This document shows positions 8,767 through 17,025 of a stretch of 64,000 bases of DNA, in pieces. Numbering within the stretch: the stretch's first letter is position 1; every line of letters starts with the position of its first letter. A program made the position numbers and the translations under genes. This DNA is from CAYVQE01 sp964633205 (lineage in GTDB: Bacteria > Myxococcota > B64-G9). The notes beneath the pieces were generated by a model, which was not told the DNA's origin, ran no database searches, and saw only the letters and a program-made list of their open reading frames with translations. The DNA is taken from positions 33,953 to 97,952 of the forward strand of contig CAZWFN010000003.1 of assembly GCA_964633205.1 (NCBI GenBank), in the 5' to 3' direction.

Positions 8767-11295
8767 ATGTGCGCCGAGAAGCGAGAGCAACGGGCCCATG
8801 CGGGCGGCGAGCTGGAGGAGATCGATCTGGACCAGGTGCGCCGGCGGCTCGACGTCGATACCGCGCAGGGCCTGGCCGGTGATGCTGTCGAGCAGCGGCT
8901 TGCGCGCTACGGGCCCAACGACATCGCCGAGAAGGAAAAGTCCACCCTGCGCAAGCTGGTGGGGCACTTCTGGGGGCCCATCCCCTGGATGATCGAGGTG
9001 GCCGCGCTGCTGGCCCTGGTGGCCCAGCGCTGGGAGGACTTCGGCGTCATCTTCACCATGCTGCTGATCAACGGCGGGGTGGGCTTCTGGCACGAGAACA
9101 AGGCCGACAAGGCCATCGAGAAGCTCAAGGAGACCATGGCCCCGCGGGCCCGGGTGCTGCGCGGCGGCGCGCTCGACACCATCGACGCCCGCCAGCTGGT
9201 GCCGGGCGACGTCATCGAGCTGCGCATGGGCGACGTGGTGCCGGCCGACGCCCGGCTGCTGGAGGATCAGCGGCTGCACCTGGACGAGTCGGCCCTGACC
9301 GGCGAGTCGTTGCCGGTCGACAAGGACCCCGGGGCGGCGCTGTACTCCAGCACCACGGTCAAGCGCGGCGAGGGCCGGGCGCTGGTGGTGGCCACCGGCG
9401 GGGACACCGAGTTCGCCCGCACCGTGGAGCTGGTCGCCAGCGCCGAGCAGAAGTCCCATTTCCAGAAGGCCGTGCTGCGCATCGGCTACTTCCTGATCAG
9501 CGTCACCGCCCTGCTGGTGCTGGTGATCGTGCTCTACACCCTGCTGCTGCGCGACGACCCCTGGACCCAGGTGCTGCTGTTCGCCCTGGGCCTGACCCTG
9601 GCCGGCATTCCCCAGGCGCTGCCGGCGGTGATGTCGGTGACCATGTCGGTCGGCGCCAGCCGGCTGGCGCGCAAGAAGGCCATCGTGTCGCGGCTGGCGG
9701 CCATGGAGGAGATGGCCGGGCTGCAGGTGCTGTGCGCTGACAAGACCGGCACCCTGACCCGCAACCGGTTGGAGCTGCAGCAGCCGGTGGTGCTGGAGGC
9801 CGAGGACGAGCGCGATCTGCTGCGGGCGGCCGCGCTGGCCTCGCGCACCGACCACGAAGACGATCCGATCGACGCGGCCATCGCCGAGGCGCTGCCCGCC
9901 GATCTGTCCTTCGCGGGCTACCAGGTGATCGAGTTCAACGACTTCGACCCCACCCGCAAGCGGGCCGATGCCACGGTGGAGTACGGCGGCGAGCGGTTCC
10001 AGGTGGCCAAGGGCGCGCCGCAGGTGATCCTGGAGTTGACCGAAGCCGATCAGCAGCGATGCGACGAGATCAAGCGGCGGGTCCAGCAGCTGGGCCAGGA
10101 GGGCTTCCGCGCCCTGGGCGTCGGGCGCAACCGCGGCGAGGGCTGGGTCTATTTGGGCATCCTGCCGCTGCTCGATCCGCCGCGCGACGACGCGGCCGCG
10201 GTCATCGAGGAGGCCCGCGACCACGGCATCGACATCCGCATGTTGACCGGCGACCACGAGGCCATCGCCCGCCAGGTCACCGGCCAGCTCGGCATGGGCC
10301 AGCAGGTGGTGGCGGCCGCTGACATCTTCGGCGCCAGCGACGAGGAGGGCGGCGGCGCGAGCGAGCAGCGGCAGCGCCAGGCGGTGCTGGAGAGCGCCGG
10401 CTTCGCCGAGGTGACCCCGGAGCACAAGTTCGACATCGTCAAGACCTTCCAGCACGACGACCGCATCGTGGGCATGACCGGCGACGGGGTCAACGACGCC
10501 CCGGCGCTGCAGCAGGCCGACGTGGGCGTGGCCGTGTCCTCGGCCACCGACGCCACCCGGGCGGCGGCCGACCTGATCCTGACCGACCAGGGCCTGGGGG
10601 TCATCACCCACGCGGTGGAGGAGGCCCGGCGCATCTTCGAGCGCATGATCGGCTACGCCACCTTCCGCATCACCGAGTCGATGCGGGTGCTGCTGTTCGT
10701 GTCGATCTCCATCCTGGCGTTCAGCTTCTACCCGGTCACCCCGATCATGATCGTGCTGCTGGCCATCCTCAACGACATCCCCATCATGACCATCGCCTGG
10801 GACAAGGTGTCCACCGCCCGCGACCCGGTGCGCTGGGACATGAGGCGGGTGCTGTCGCTGGCGGCCATGCTGGGCATCGCCGGGGTGGTCTCCAGCTTCC
10901 TGCTGTTCTGGTACGTCGAGACCACCATGGACCTGCCGCAGGCCCAGCTGCAGACCATGTTCTTCCTCAAGCTGCTGGTGGCCGGCCACATGACCATCTT
11001 TTTGACCCGCAACCAGGGCTGGCTGTGGAGCAAGCCGCTGCCGGCCCTGTCGCTGTTTCTCACCCTGGAGGGCACCCAGATCGTCGGCACCCTGGTGGCC
11101 GTCTACGGCATCCTGGTCGAGCCCATCGGCTGGGCCCTGGCCGGCATCGTCTGGGGCTACGCCCTGGTGTGGCTGCTGCTGCTCAACGCGGCCAAGGTGC
11201 TCATGCTCAAGCTGATGAACCGCGGCCAAGCCCAACACGAGCGCTCCACCAGCGCCGGCTCACAGCCGACCGAATCCAGCCCGGCCGCCGGCTGA
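8767..11295 (+). CDS. Plasma-membrane H+-ATPase, P-type (type IIIA)
   Basis: An 842-residue P-type ATPase that starts 18 bases after ppsA. Motifs appear in the expected order: cytoplasmic N-terminus with the cation-ATPase region (RYGPNDIAEKEKS), an actuator domain with LTGES, the phosphorylation site DKTGTLT with D325, the nucleotide-binding domain with AKGAPQV, and the hinge GDGVNDAPAL. About ten membrane helices are visible, the last four to six after ARRIFERMIGYATFRITES. There are no CPx or heavy-metal-binding motifs, and the overall pattern is that of fungal/plant-like and archaeal proton pumps. It should export protons at the cost of ATP and so support pH homeostasis or membrane potential when respiration is limiting. 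The TTG/ATG alternatives further down are not needed; ATG 8767 gives a complete N-terminus. Confidence 0.93.
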   Translation: MCAEKREQRAHAGGELEEIDLDQVRRRLDVDTAQGLAGDAVEQRLARYGPNDIAEKEKSTLRKLVGHFWGPIPWMIEVAALLALVAQRWEDFGVIFTMLLINGGVGFWHENKADKAIEKLKETMAPRARVLRGGALDTIDARQLVPGDVIELRMGDVVPADARLLEDQRLHLDESALTGESLPVDKDPGAALYSSTTVKRGEGRALVVATGGDTEFARTVELVASAEQKSHFQKAVLRIGYFLISVTALLVLVIVLYTLLLRDDPWTQVLLFALGLTLAGIPQALPAVMSVTMSVGASRLARKKAIVSRLAAMEEMAGLQVLCADKTGTLTRNRLELQQPVVLEAEDERDLLRAAALASRTDHEDDPIDAAIAEALPADLSFAGYQVIEFNDFDPTRKRADATVEYGGERFQVAKGAPQVILELTEADQQRCDEIKRRVQQLGQEGFRALGVGRNRGEGWVYLGILPLLDPPRDDAAAVIEEARDHGIDIRMLTGDHEAIARQVTGQLGMGQQVVAAADIFGASDEEGGGASEQRQRQAVLESAGFAEVTPEHKFDIVKTFQHDDRIVGMTGDGVNDAPALQQADVGVAVSSATDATRAAADLILTDQGLGVITHAVEEARRIFERMIGYATFRITESMRVLLFVSISILAFSFYPVTPIMIVLLAILNDIPIMTIAWDKVSTARDPVRWDMRRVLSLAAMLGIAGVVSSFLLFWYVETTMDLPQAQLQTMFFLKLLVAGHMTIFLTRNQGWLWSKPLPALSLFLTLEGTQIVGTLVAVYGILVEPIGWALAGIVWGYALVWLLLLNAAKVLMLKLMNRGQAQHERSTSAGSQPTESSPAAG

Positions 11296-11345
11296 GCACC
11301 GAACCGAAAACCACCGCTTTCGTTCCGGCGTGGCCGCAGGGGGCC

Positions 11346-12227
11346 TCAGAAGCCATAGGCCAGTCCGATGGCGAAGTGCAAGGGGGCGCCGAACTCGGCC
11401 TCCTCGCGCAGCGGAACCGCGATGCGCAGCAGGGGCTCGACAGCGCCGAAGTCCAACCAGGCGCCCAGATTGAGCCAGGCCAGGTGATGCGCGGCTTTCT
11501 GCCGCACGGGGAAGAGACCGCGGAACTCGAGGCCGATGCGTCCCAGGCCTTCCAGCCGGTAGCCGGCGCCGAAGTTGAGCAGCATGTCGCCTCGGACGTC
11601 CCGCTCTCCGGTCCGCCGCACGGGTATGCGCACCGCGCTGCCCAGTTCGAGCTGCAGCCACAGGCCGCCGTAGGCTGCGGTCAGCAGGGCCAGCGGCCGC
11701 AGCACCGCATCGTGGGGGCTGTGGTAGAGCAGATCCTGGTGGGCGAAGAAGCCGGCCGTCTGCGCGATCCAATCGCCGCTGTCCTCTTCTTGTTCGATCA
11801 GGCCGGCGCTCAGCCCCAGGGCGGCGCCGCCGCAGACGCGCCAGCCGCCCCGGCTGCAGAACTTGAACCGCGCCTCCAGGGCCGGATTGCCCAACACCAC
11901 GGTGTCGTCCGCATCCTGGTGGAAGGTCAGGGCCAGCGGCAGGGCCAGGCCCAGGCTGAACGGATCCAGGTCCAATTGTCCGCTGAGCAGCGGTGCCAGG
12001 GTGACGCCCACGACCCGAGGTGAGGCCGGCACCACCGGCAGGGACAGGCTCAGGTGCTGGGCACCGCTCAGATCCTGCAGCGTGAACAGCCGTCCCGGCC
12101 CGGGAGCGGACGCGGCCTCGCCCTGCGGCGGGATCAGACCCAGGTTCTGCGATGCGGCGGCGGCCGGTGAACAGACACCCACCAGCGCCCCCGCAAGCAG
12201 CAGCCAGTACATCGGTCGAGGCTTCAT
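11346..12227 (-). CDS. Exported protein, probable outer-membrane beta-barrel (293 aa)
   Basis: ATG at 12227 has GGGAGG seven bases upstream and encodes a signal peptide (MKPRPMYWLLLAGALVGV..., cleavage near AAA-SQN). The mature part is an alternating hydrophobic/polar beta pattern with repeated GLALPLALTF-, LELGSAVRI- and NFGAGYRLEGL-type strands, and it ends in LAYGF, a terminal aromatic typical of outer-membrane barrels. No enzymatic motif is seen. It begins 18 bases after the stop of the gene at 12246-13679, also predicted to be a barrel, so the two form an operon and may work in the same outer-membrane process. The family is not recognised. Confidence 0.72.
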   Translation of the reverse strand: MKPRPMYWLLLAGALVGVCSPAAAASQNLGLIPPQGEAASAPGPGRLFTLQDLSGAQHLSLSLPVVPASPRVVGVTLAPLLSGQLDLDPFSLGLALPLALTFHQDADDTVVLGNPALEARFKFCSRGGWRVCGGAALGLSAGLIEQEEDSGDWIAQTAGFFAHQDLLYHSPHDAVLRPLALLTAAYGGLWLQLELGSAVRIPVRRTGERDVRGDMLLNFGAGYRLEGLGRIGLEFRGLFPVRQKAAHHLAWLNLGAWLDFGAVEPLLRIAVPLREEAEFGAPLHFAIGLAYGF

Positions 12228-12245
12228 CGTTCGCCTCCCTCGGGA

Positions 12246-13679
12246 CTACAGGGACAACCAGCCCAGCTCGGCTTGCAGCGGACCGTGCGCGGTGAAGGCG
12301 CCGGCGGCGTGGCCCCAGTTGTAGCTGAAGCTCAGGCTGACGGTGAACCGGTTGCTCTCGATATCGATCAAGCTCTCGTGGGACCGATCCGCGTGGAACA
12401 GGTCGATCGACAGGCCCACCGAGTAATAGTGGCCGCGGTGGTAGGCGAAGTCGTAGTTGAACTCGGCACCCAGGTAGATGGTGTCGACCACGCCGGGCCG
12501 GAAGCGGTCCACCGGTCGGTAGACGAGATAGGGCGCGATGCGCAGCCGTCCCTGGCTGTTGTAGTGCGCATCGTAGAAGTTGCGCGTGAGCTGGGCCGGC
12601 AGCCGCAGCTCCAGGTCCCATCCGGGCCAATGGGACTCTCCCGAGTCTTCGCTCTGCTGTAGATGGAAGGTGATCGCCGGGCTCAGGCGCAGCCAGGCAT
12701 CCAGGCCCAGCTGGAAGATCTCGGTATAGCTGAAGGCGAAGTCGAAAAAGGCCAGGTTGCTGGTGTGGTTCGAATGGGCGGGCCGCAGGTGGTCGTAGCC
12801 GGCGTGCATGCCGAAACGCAGGTCGCGGCCCAGCAGGCGGCCGTCGATTTGGGGATCGTCGAAGATGGCCAGGAAGTCGTAGGTCGCCGACAGCGAGGGC
12901 TCGCCCTGCAGCAGGCCCGCCTGGTGCAACAGCTTGAAGGTGTAGAAAAGCTGCTCCTGGCTGCCCAGCCCGTCGCGCAGGGCGAACCAGGTGAGCAGGA
13001 TGCGGTCGCCCACCGCTTTCGGGATGGGGCTGGCCAGCAGACCGTGATCCAGCAGCATGCGCTCCAGCTTGAGCAGGCGCAGCCGTGGGCCGATGTCCAG
13101 CAGTCGGCCGATGCCGAAGCCCGCCCCCAGCACGGCCCGGGCCTGGCCCCACTGCTCGGTCCGATCGTCCCGGCTCTGATGCTCGACCCCGAAGCCGAGC
13201 GGATCGGCTGCCGCCTGGACGAAGACGAAGGCCTGTTCCCAGGGCCGGCGGCCGGCGGAGCGGCCTTCGGTCAGGTAGTAGCGCAGGTCCAGGACACTGG
13301 CCTGCAAGCGCGCGCTCCAGGCCACGGTCTTGACATCGGCGGTCAGCCCGGTCTCCAGGCTGGTATCGAGCTCGGCGGTGAAGCTGTATCCCCAGCGCTC
13401 GTGCTCCATGCGGCGGCTGAAGGCCAGTCCGGCGTCGAGGTTCAGGTCCAGCACGTCGCCGGGCCCGTCGACCACGCGATAGTCCGCCTCGCCGAAGACC
13501 GCGATCAGCCGCAGGCTCTCGCCGAAGGCCAGCACATCGGCCCCCACTTCGGGCAGCTCCAGCGCGGGCAGACTCCGATAGATCGCTGCATTGCCTTCAG
13601 CCCCGGCAGACCCGGCCGCCCCCAGCAGGCCGGCAAGAACTCCCAGGCCGAGTAAACACCCCGTCGGCATCCGCCGCAT
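12246..13679 (-). CDS. Exported protein, probable outer-membrane beta-barrel (477 aa)
   Basis: I place the start at ATG 13679 (MRRMPTGCLL) with GGGGG six bases upstream; the frame also permits TTG 13685. The signal peptide ends near GSAGAEG. The mature protein has many alternating strands (WGYSFTAELDTSLETGL, FDFAFSYTEIFQLGLDAWLRL, YLGAEFNYDFAYHRGHYYSVGL), many aromatic residues, and a strand-like end (SLSFSYNWG) followed by a short tail. This fits an outer-membrane barrel of roughly 18-20 strands. Function is unknown. It is transcribed from the promoter at 13712-13740 and followed closely by another barrel-like gene. Confidence 0.72.
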   Translation of the reverse strand: MRRMPTGCLLGLGVLAGLLGAAGSAGAEGNAAIYRSLPALELPEVGADVLAFGESLRLIAVFGEADYRVVDGPGDVLDLNLDAGLAFSRRMEHERWGYSFTAELDTSLETGLTADVKTVAWSARLQASVLDLRYYLTEGRSAGRRPWEQAFVFVQAAADPLGFGVEHQSRDDRTEQWGQARAVLGAGFGIGRLLDIGPRLRLLKLERMLLDHGLLASPIPKAVGDRILLTWFALRDGLGSQEQLFYTFKLLHQAGLLQGEPSLSATYDFLAIFDDPQIDGRLLGRDLRFGMHAGYDHLRPAHSNHTSNLAFFDFAFSYTEIFQLGLDAWLRLSPAITFHLQQSEDSGESHWPGWDLELRLPAQLTRNFYDAHYNSQGRLRIAPYLVYRPVDRFRPGVVDTIYLGAEFNYDFAYHRGHYYSVGLSIDLFHADRSHESLIDIESNRFTVSLSFSYNWGHAAGAFTAHGPLQAELGWLSL

Positions 13680-13711
13680 CAGCAACCCCCGGTGACTATC
13701 GATTTGTCCAA

Positions 13712-13740
13712 AGGCTATGGGAACGGGCCCGGAGAGTCAA
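13712..13740 (-). promoter_or_regulatory. Promoter of the 13679 gene
   Basis: Minus-strand -35 TTGACT (13740-13735), 17-base spacer, -10 TAGCCT (13717-13712). The predicted start near 13705 leaves a leader of about 26 bases containing the GGGGG ribosome site. Confidence 0.65.
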
Positions 13741-13857
13741 TGGGACTCCAATCGTCTGGATACGGCGCGGCTGAAAAGGGGACCGAACCTGTGCTAGCTT
13801 TCCGATTCGAGTTCGCCGATTGAATTGATTGTGGATCGATTGAGGAAGGAGTGCGTC

Positions 13858-14406
13858 TTGGGACTTCGAACGCATCTGCGCTGGCGGCCCTTGGTCCGTG
13901 TGGCAACCATGGTCGCAGCGGCGGGTTTGTTGGCCGCCGCCTGCGGCGGGGACGGCTCCGGGGGCGGTGAGTCGAGCGAATACTACGTGCGCGCCACCAT
14001 CACCCTGACCGACGGCCAGGTGATCGACTTCGACCAGGCCTGCAACGTGACCCAGGCGGACATCATGGACGAGTCGCTGTGGGGCATCGAGGCCAAGGAC
14101 ATCTCGGTGCCCATCGGCCTGGTGTTCAGCTGGAAGGAGAGCCATGTCACCGGCCCCGGCACGCACGACGCCAGCGAGGGCATCGGCGACTTTTCGGTCT
14201 CGGTGGCCCGGCAGCATCCCACCGATCCGAGCAAGGTGCGCATCTCGACGGCCGGCGACGGCCGCGTGACCTTCAGCGCGTTGGACTATGCGCCCGGCAG
14301 CGCCATCGATGGCACCTTCGACGGCATCGTGATGCAGCGCGACGAGCCGGACGATCAGGTGCACATCACCGCCGACGACGGCAGCTTCCACTGCCGCGTC
14401 GACTGA
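13858..14406 (+). CDS. Small lipoprotein of unknown function (182 aa)
   Basis: The start is taken as TTG 13858, because GGAAGGAG sits seven bases before it; an in-frame TTG at 13825 has no such site. The protein begins with a basic N-terminus, a hydrophobic core (VRVATMVAAAGLLAA) and the lipobox LAAAC followed by GGDGSGGG, so it is a lipid-anchored envelope protein. The mature domain of about 150 residues is beta-rich (YYVRATITLTDGQVIDFDQAC, GRVTFSALDYAPGSAIDGTF) and has two Cys, one near the start and one at the C-terminus (FHCRVD), which may form a disulfide. No family recognised. A CTGAAA/TAGCTT promoter-like pair lies at about 13768-13802. It converges with the duplicated gene fragment at 14452. 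Confidence 0.75.
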   Translation: MGLRTHLRWRPLVRVATMVAAAGLLAAACGGDGSGGGESSEYYVRATITLTDGQVIDFDQACNVTQADIMDESLWGIEAKDISVPIGLVFSWKESHVTGPGTHDASEGIGDFSVSVARQHPTDPSKVRISTAGDGRVTFSALDYAPGSAIDGTFDGIVMQRDEPDDQVHITADDGSFHCRVD

Positions 14407-14451
14407 GCGGTTCCCACGGTGGCGGGCGCTGCGGGCTTCGGCCGCGGCGCA

Positions 14452-14698
14452 GCGCAGGCGGACGCGGGCGAGGACCGGGTTGTGGTCGGAGTGGGCGAAG
14501 CCGAGATCGGCGCATTCGACCGCCAGCAGCTCCACGTCGGGTCCGAGCAGAAAGGCGTCGACCGTGGTGGTGAAGGTCTCGCCCGGGCGGTAGGGCGCGT
14601 CGGTGGCCCGCAGGCTGGGCCTGTCCGCATCCCAGGCCCGGCGCCAGCCGGGCGGGGTCCAGCCGGCCGGCACCTGCTGGAACCAGTCGGGCCGGCGC
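14452..14698 (-). pseudogene. Duplicated 3'-region fragment of the endonuclease/exonuclease/phosphatase gene
   Basis: These 247 bases are identical, base for base as far as I can check, to 17053-17299 inside the gene at 17026-18120. They encode the C-terminal catalytic part of that family (from RRPDWFQQV through FAHSDHNPVLARVRLR) but have neither the N-terminal half nor the native stop; the frame continues antisense into the 13858 gene. It is not expressed as a working protein. It forms the left border of the AbiE-type cassette. Confidence 0.9.
14452..14698. repeat. Long direct repeat, left copy (247 bp)
   Basis: Left copy of a perfect direct repeat in the same orientation as 17053-17299, 2601 bases apart. 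The sequences diverge abruptly on both sides, so the boundaries are sharp. Confidence 0.92.
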
Positions 14699-14747
14699 TT
14701 GGCCATTGTCCGCGCTGAGTTCTCCGGCTGCGCCGGGCTCCGGCCGG

Positions 14748-15644
14748 CTAGTCTGCACCTTTTGTCGAGAATCCCAGTGCCCTGAAAAACCGGGCCATCA
14801 CCCGTTGGATGCTCGACTCGGAGACCGTCGTGCCTATTGTGGCGTAGATTCGGGCCACGGAAACTGGGCCGTCTGAGGTTGCGTCGTTGAAGTTTCGGGT
14901 CGCGATCTTGGATACGTTTTGCCACCAGGCGGCCGGAATTCGCTTGGCGGCTTTGAGCCGGTCGAGCTCGTCCTTGATGGACTGCCAGTGGTCGTGGCTG
15001 GCGACCGCCAGGTCGTAAACGTAGGCAAGGTCCTTGTCCCTTTTGGCCGCATCGCTGCGCCGCTGGGATACGAGCAGCTTGTGCAACGCATAGCATGCCG
15101 GTTGCGGGATCATGACTTCACATGGTGCGTCCAGGTGGAGCTGGGGCAGCGAAGCCAGATCGAAGGTCAGCGAGTTTTCGGTGAGGAGCCCGACGAAGGG
15201 CAGGGCGACGACCTTGAAGTCGGCCTGGACGTCGAGCTTGGTCAGGTCGCGCCCTGTGCGCGATGTCGGCCCGCCGGGCCGGTCGGTGATGAAGTCCAGG
15301 TAGACCGGGGCAGGGGTCTTGTCGTCGAAGCGTTCGTGCTGGTACTTGGCCACGGGTGGGACCACGAACTGGGACAGCACTTCGCGGTAGCCGGCCGCCT
15401 CGATGGCTTGGCGGATGGTGCGCCCCTGCCTCAGCGGGATCTCGTTGAGCACCGCCCAGTCGATATCGAAGGTCATCAGGTGGGCCGGAGTGTCGGCTCT
15501 GGTGGAGAACAGCTGCCGGTAGCACAGGGGTACCAGGCCGCCGGCCAGGACGATCTCTGCCCGATAGTCGGAAAGCGCCTGCGCTGCCCGGACCAGGTCC
15601 GCGTAGACCTCGTCGATGTCGGGTTGGTGGTCGGGATTCGCCAT
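14748..15644 (-). CDS. AbiEii-like nucleotidyltransferase toxin (type IV toxin-antitoxin system)
   Basis: A 298-residue protein with an ATG at 15644 that overlaps the stop of the upstream gene by one base (TGATG), implying translational coupling. The nucleotidyltransferase signature of the AbiEii/GSU-type family is visible: AGGLVPL (G35-G36) and TFDIDWAV with acidic D60 and D62. Later come YALHKLLVSQRR and KRDKDLAYVYDLAV, the conserved basic/acidic helix of this superfamily. AbiEii relatives transfer nucleotides and stop growth, giving abortive phage infection. Toxicity here is inferred from family and partner only. Base composition is visibly less GC-rich than the neighbours, and the pair lies between 247-bp direct repeats, both consistent with lateral acquisition. 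Confidence 0.82.
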   Translation of the reverse strand: MANPDHQPDIDEVYADLVRAAQALSDYRAEIVLAGGLVPLCYRQLFSTRADTPAHLMTFDIDWAVLNEIPLRQGRTIRQAIEAAGYREVLSQFVVPPVAKYQHERFDDKTPAPVYLDFITDRPGGPTSRTGRDLTKLDVQADFKVVALPFVGLLTENSLTFDLASLPQLHLDAPCEVMIPQPACYALHKLLVSQRRSDAAKRDKDLAYVYDLAVASHDHWQSIKDELDRLKAAKRIPAAWWQNVSKIATRNFNDATSDGPVSVARIYATIGTTVSESSIQRVMARFFRALGFSTKGAD

Positions 15645-16762
15645 CAGTCGTTTCTCGATTCGAGCACCAGCTCCACGATGTGCTCGGCTTGCTCCAGCCC
15701 GCGGGCCGGCAGGGCCACCACGTCCAGGGCCGCCTGGAACACGTCCACCACCTGTGTGCTGCCCTTGGCCCCTGACGCTCGGACCACCGACTGGGGGCTG
15801 CGCGACTGGAGCAGGTGGAATTGGGCGTCGCGCTCGTCGCAGCGCTCCAAGTCGAAGCTCTCCAGGTAGTAGTCGACGGGGCCGATCACATGGACGTCGA
15901 CGAAGTCCACCGCTGCGTGCAACACGCCCAGCTCCTTGCAGGCCGAGAATCCGCCCAGCACGCCCAACGTCTCTCCGTCGATTTTGGCCGTGAGTTTTTT
16001 CGGATCGGGCGGGGTCACGAACAGGCTGCGCACCGGCAGCCTGGGAGCCGGCCTGAGCTTTTCTTGGGCGAACCACAGCTCGATCAGGTCGGGCACCCGG
16101 ACCAGTTTGAGCCCTGAGTTCGTGCGGCGCAGGAAGTCGGCCCCCTCCATCAGCCGGAGGAATTTGTAGACCTTGTCCAGCGACACTCTTGAGGTTTGCT
16201 GCAGTTCGGCGGCGGTGCGGTAGGGGCCCTGGGGGCCAGTCCACAGCGGTTTTTTTAGCCCGGGCAGCAGCAGCAGCTTGAGCAGCCACTGGTTCAGGTC
16301 CGAGAACATGCGCCGGTTGGGTTTGGGGGCAGGCGCAGGCGAGGGCAGGGCGCCTCGCTGCTCGGCGTCGACGTCCAGGGACGGGATGCACACCCGGCGG
16401 CGGCCGGAGCGGGAGAGGACCGCCCAGCCCGTCTTCGGCAGGTAGCGACCCATGAACCGGTCGGCCGCTCCGAGGGCTTTTGTTCCGGCGGTCGGCGCCA
16501 CGACCCCCACCAGCGGCAGGGGGCCCTTGGCGCCCGCCCTGTGGTCCGCCTGGACGGCGCCCGCGGCCAGCTGGCCGACGAGATCCTGGACCCGAAGCTG
16601 GGACAGCTCCTTGACCTCGACCAGCAGCTTTTTGCGACCCAGCCTGGCGGTAAAGCCCATCGAGTCGGGTTCGGACCAGGCGTCCTTGGGCCTGACTTCG
16701 AGCTTGGGAATCAGCCCTGAGAGGGCCTGGCTCGCGAAGCCGATCGGGTCGTCGAATGCCAT
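15644..16762 (-). CDS. AbiEi-family antitoxin/transcriptional regulator with nuclease-like N-terminus
   Basis: A 372-residue protein with an ATG at 16762 and AGGAG five bases upstream. The N-terminal part has a PD-(D/E)xK-like strand (KKLLVEVKELSQL, E49 and K51) followed by an amphipathic helix, as seen in AbiEi_2-type (former DUF2186) antitoxins. A winged-helix region follows around residues 180-230 (PYRTAAELQQTSRVSLDKVYKFLRLM). The C-terminal half resembles the AbiEi substrate/toxin-facing domain. In type IV systems the antitoxin represses its own operon and counters the toxin without a stable complex. The promoter at 16785-16813 with an adjacent palindrome fits autoregulation. The nuclease-like domain may be inactive; I see the E-x-K pair but cannot confirm the upstream Asp. 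Confidence 0.78.
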   Translation of the reverse strand: MAFDDPIGFASQALSGLIPKLEVRPKDAWSEPDSMGFTARLGRKKLLVEVKELSQLRVQDLVGQLAAGAVQADHRAGAKGPLPLVGVVAPTAGTKALGAADRFMGRYLPKTGWAVLSRSGRRRVCIPSLDVDAEQRGALPSPAPAPKPNRRMFSDLNQWLLKLLLLPGLKKPLWTGPQGPYRTAAELQQTSRVSLDKVYKFLRLMEGADFLRRTNSGLKLVRVPDLIELWFAQEKLRPAPRLPVRSLFVTPPDPKKLTAKIDGETLGVLGGFSACKELGVLHAAVDFVDVHVIGPVDYYLESFDLERCDERDAQFHLLQSRSPQSVVRASGAKGSTQVVDVFQAALDVVALPARGLEQAEHIVELVLESRND

Positions 16763-16772
16763 GCCATCTCCT

Positions 16773-16813
16773 ATTCTGAGCAGAATAATAATACAGTACA
16801 GAATAAATTACAA
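16773..16813 (-). promoter_or_regulatory. Promoter and palindromic operator of the AbiE-type operon
   Basis: Minus-strand -35 TTGTAA (16813-16808), 17-base spacer, -10 TATTAT (16790-16785). Immediately downstream is the perfect palindrome ATTCTG-AG-CAGAAT (16773-16786), which overlaps the -10 and the start site, and a further ATTCTG half-site lies in the spacer. This is the expected position for an antitoxin operator. The stretch is strikingly AT-rich for this replicon. Confidence 0.6.
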
Positions 16814-17025
16814 CTACTGGATCGGGGCCATTTCTGGGTTTTGAAAACGGTCGTCCCCGCGGCATTTGGCGATGTGAGCCCTGAACGCTTACTGCGAGTA
16901 AATATCTGGGAGAAGCTGGTCTCCTTCGAAAACCTCCTACCTGGCCGAGGCACAGGCCCGCCACCGGCGCGCTGAAAAAACTGCTGGCCGGGCTGGCGGA
17001 CTGACTCCGGCTGCGCGGCGCCTCG

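Noticed and set aside
4450..11238. An open minus-strand frame of 2262 codons running antisense to ppsA and the H+-ATPase gene
   Set aside because: It is a GC-skew shadow: its upstream 1,880 residues are low-complexity antisense translation of two clear genes. Only the last 376 codons (5580-4450) are a real gene.
16771..16953. A 60-codon minus-strand frame upstream of the AbiE-type operon
   Set aside because: It crosses the promoter and operator, has no ribosome site, and its composition follows the AT-rich stretch.
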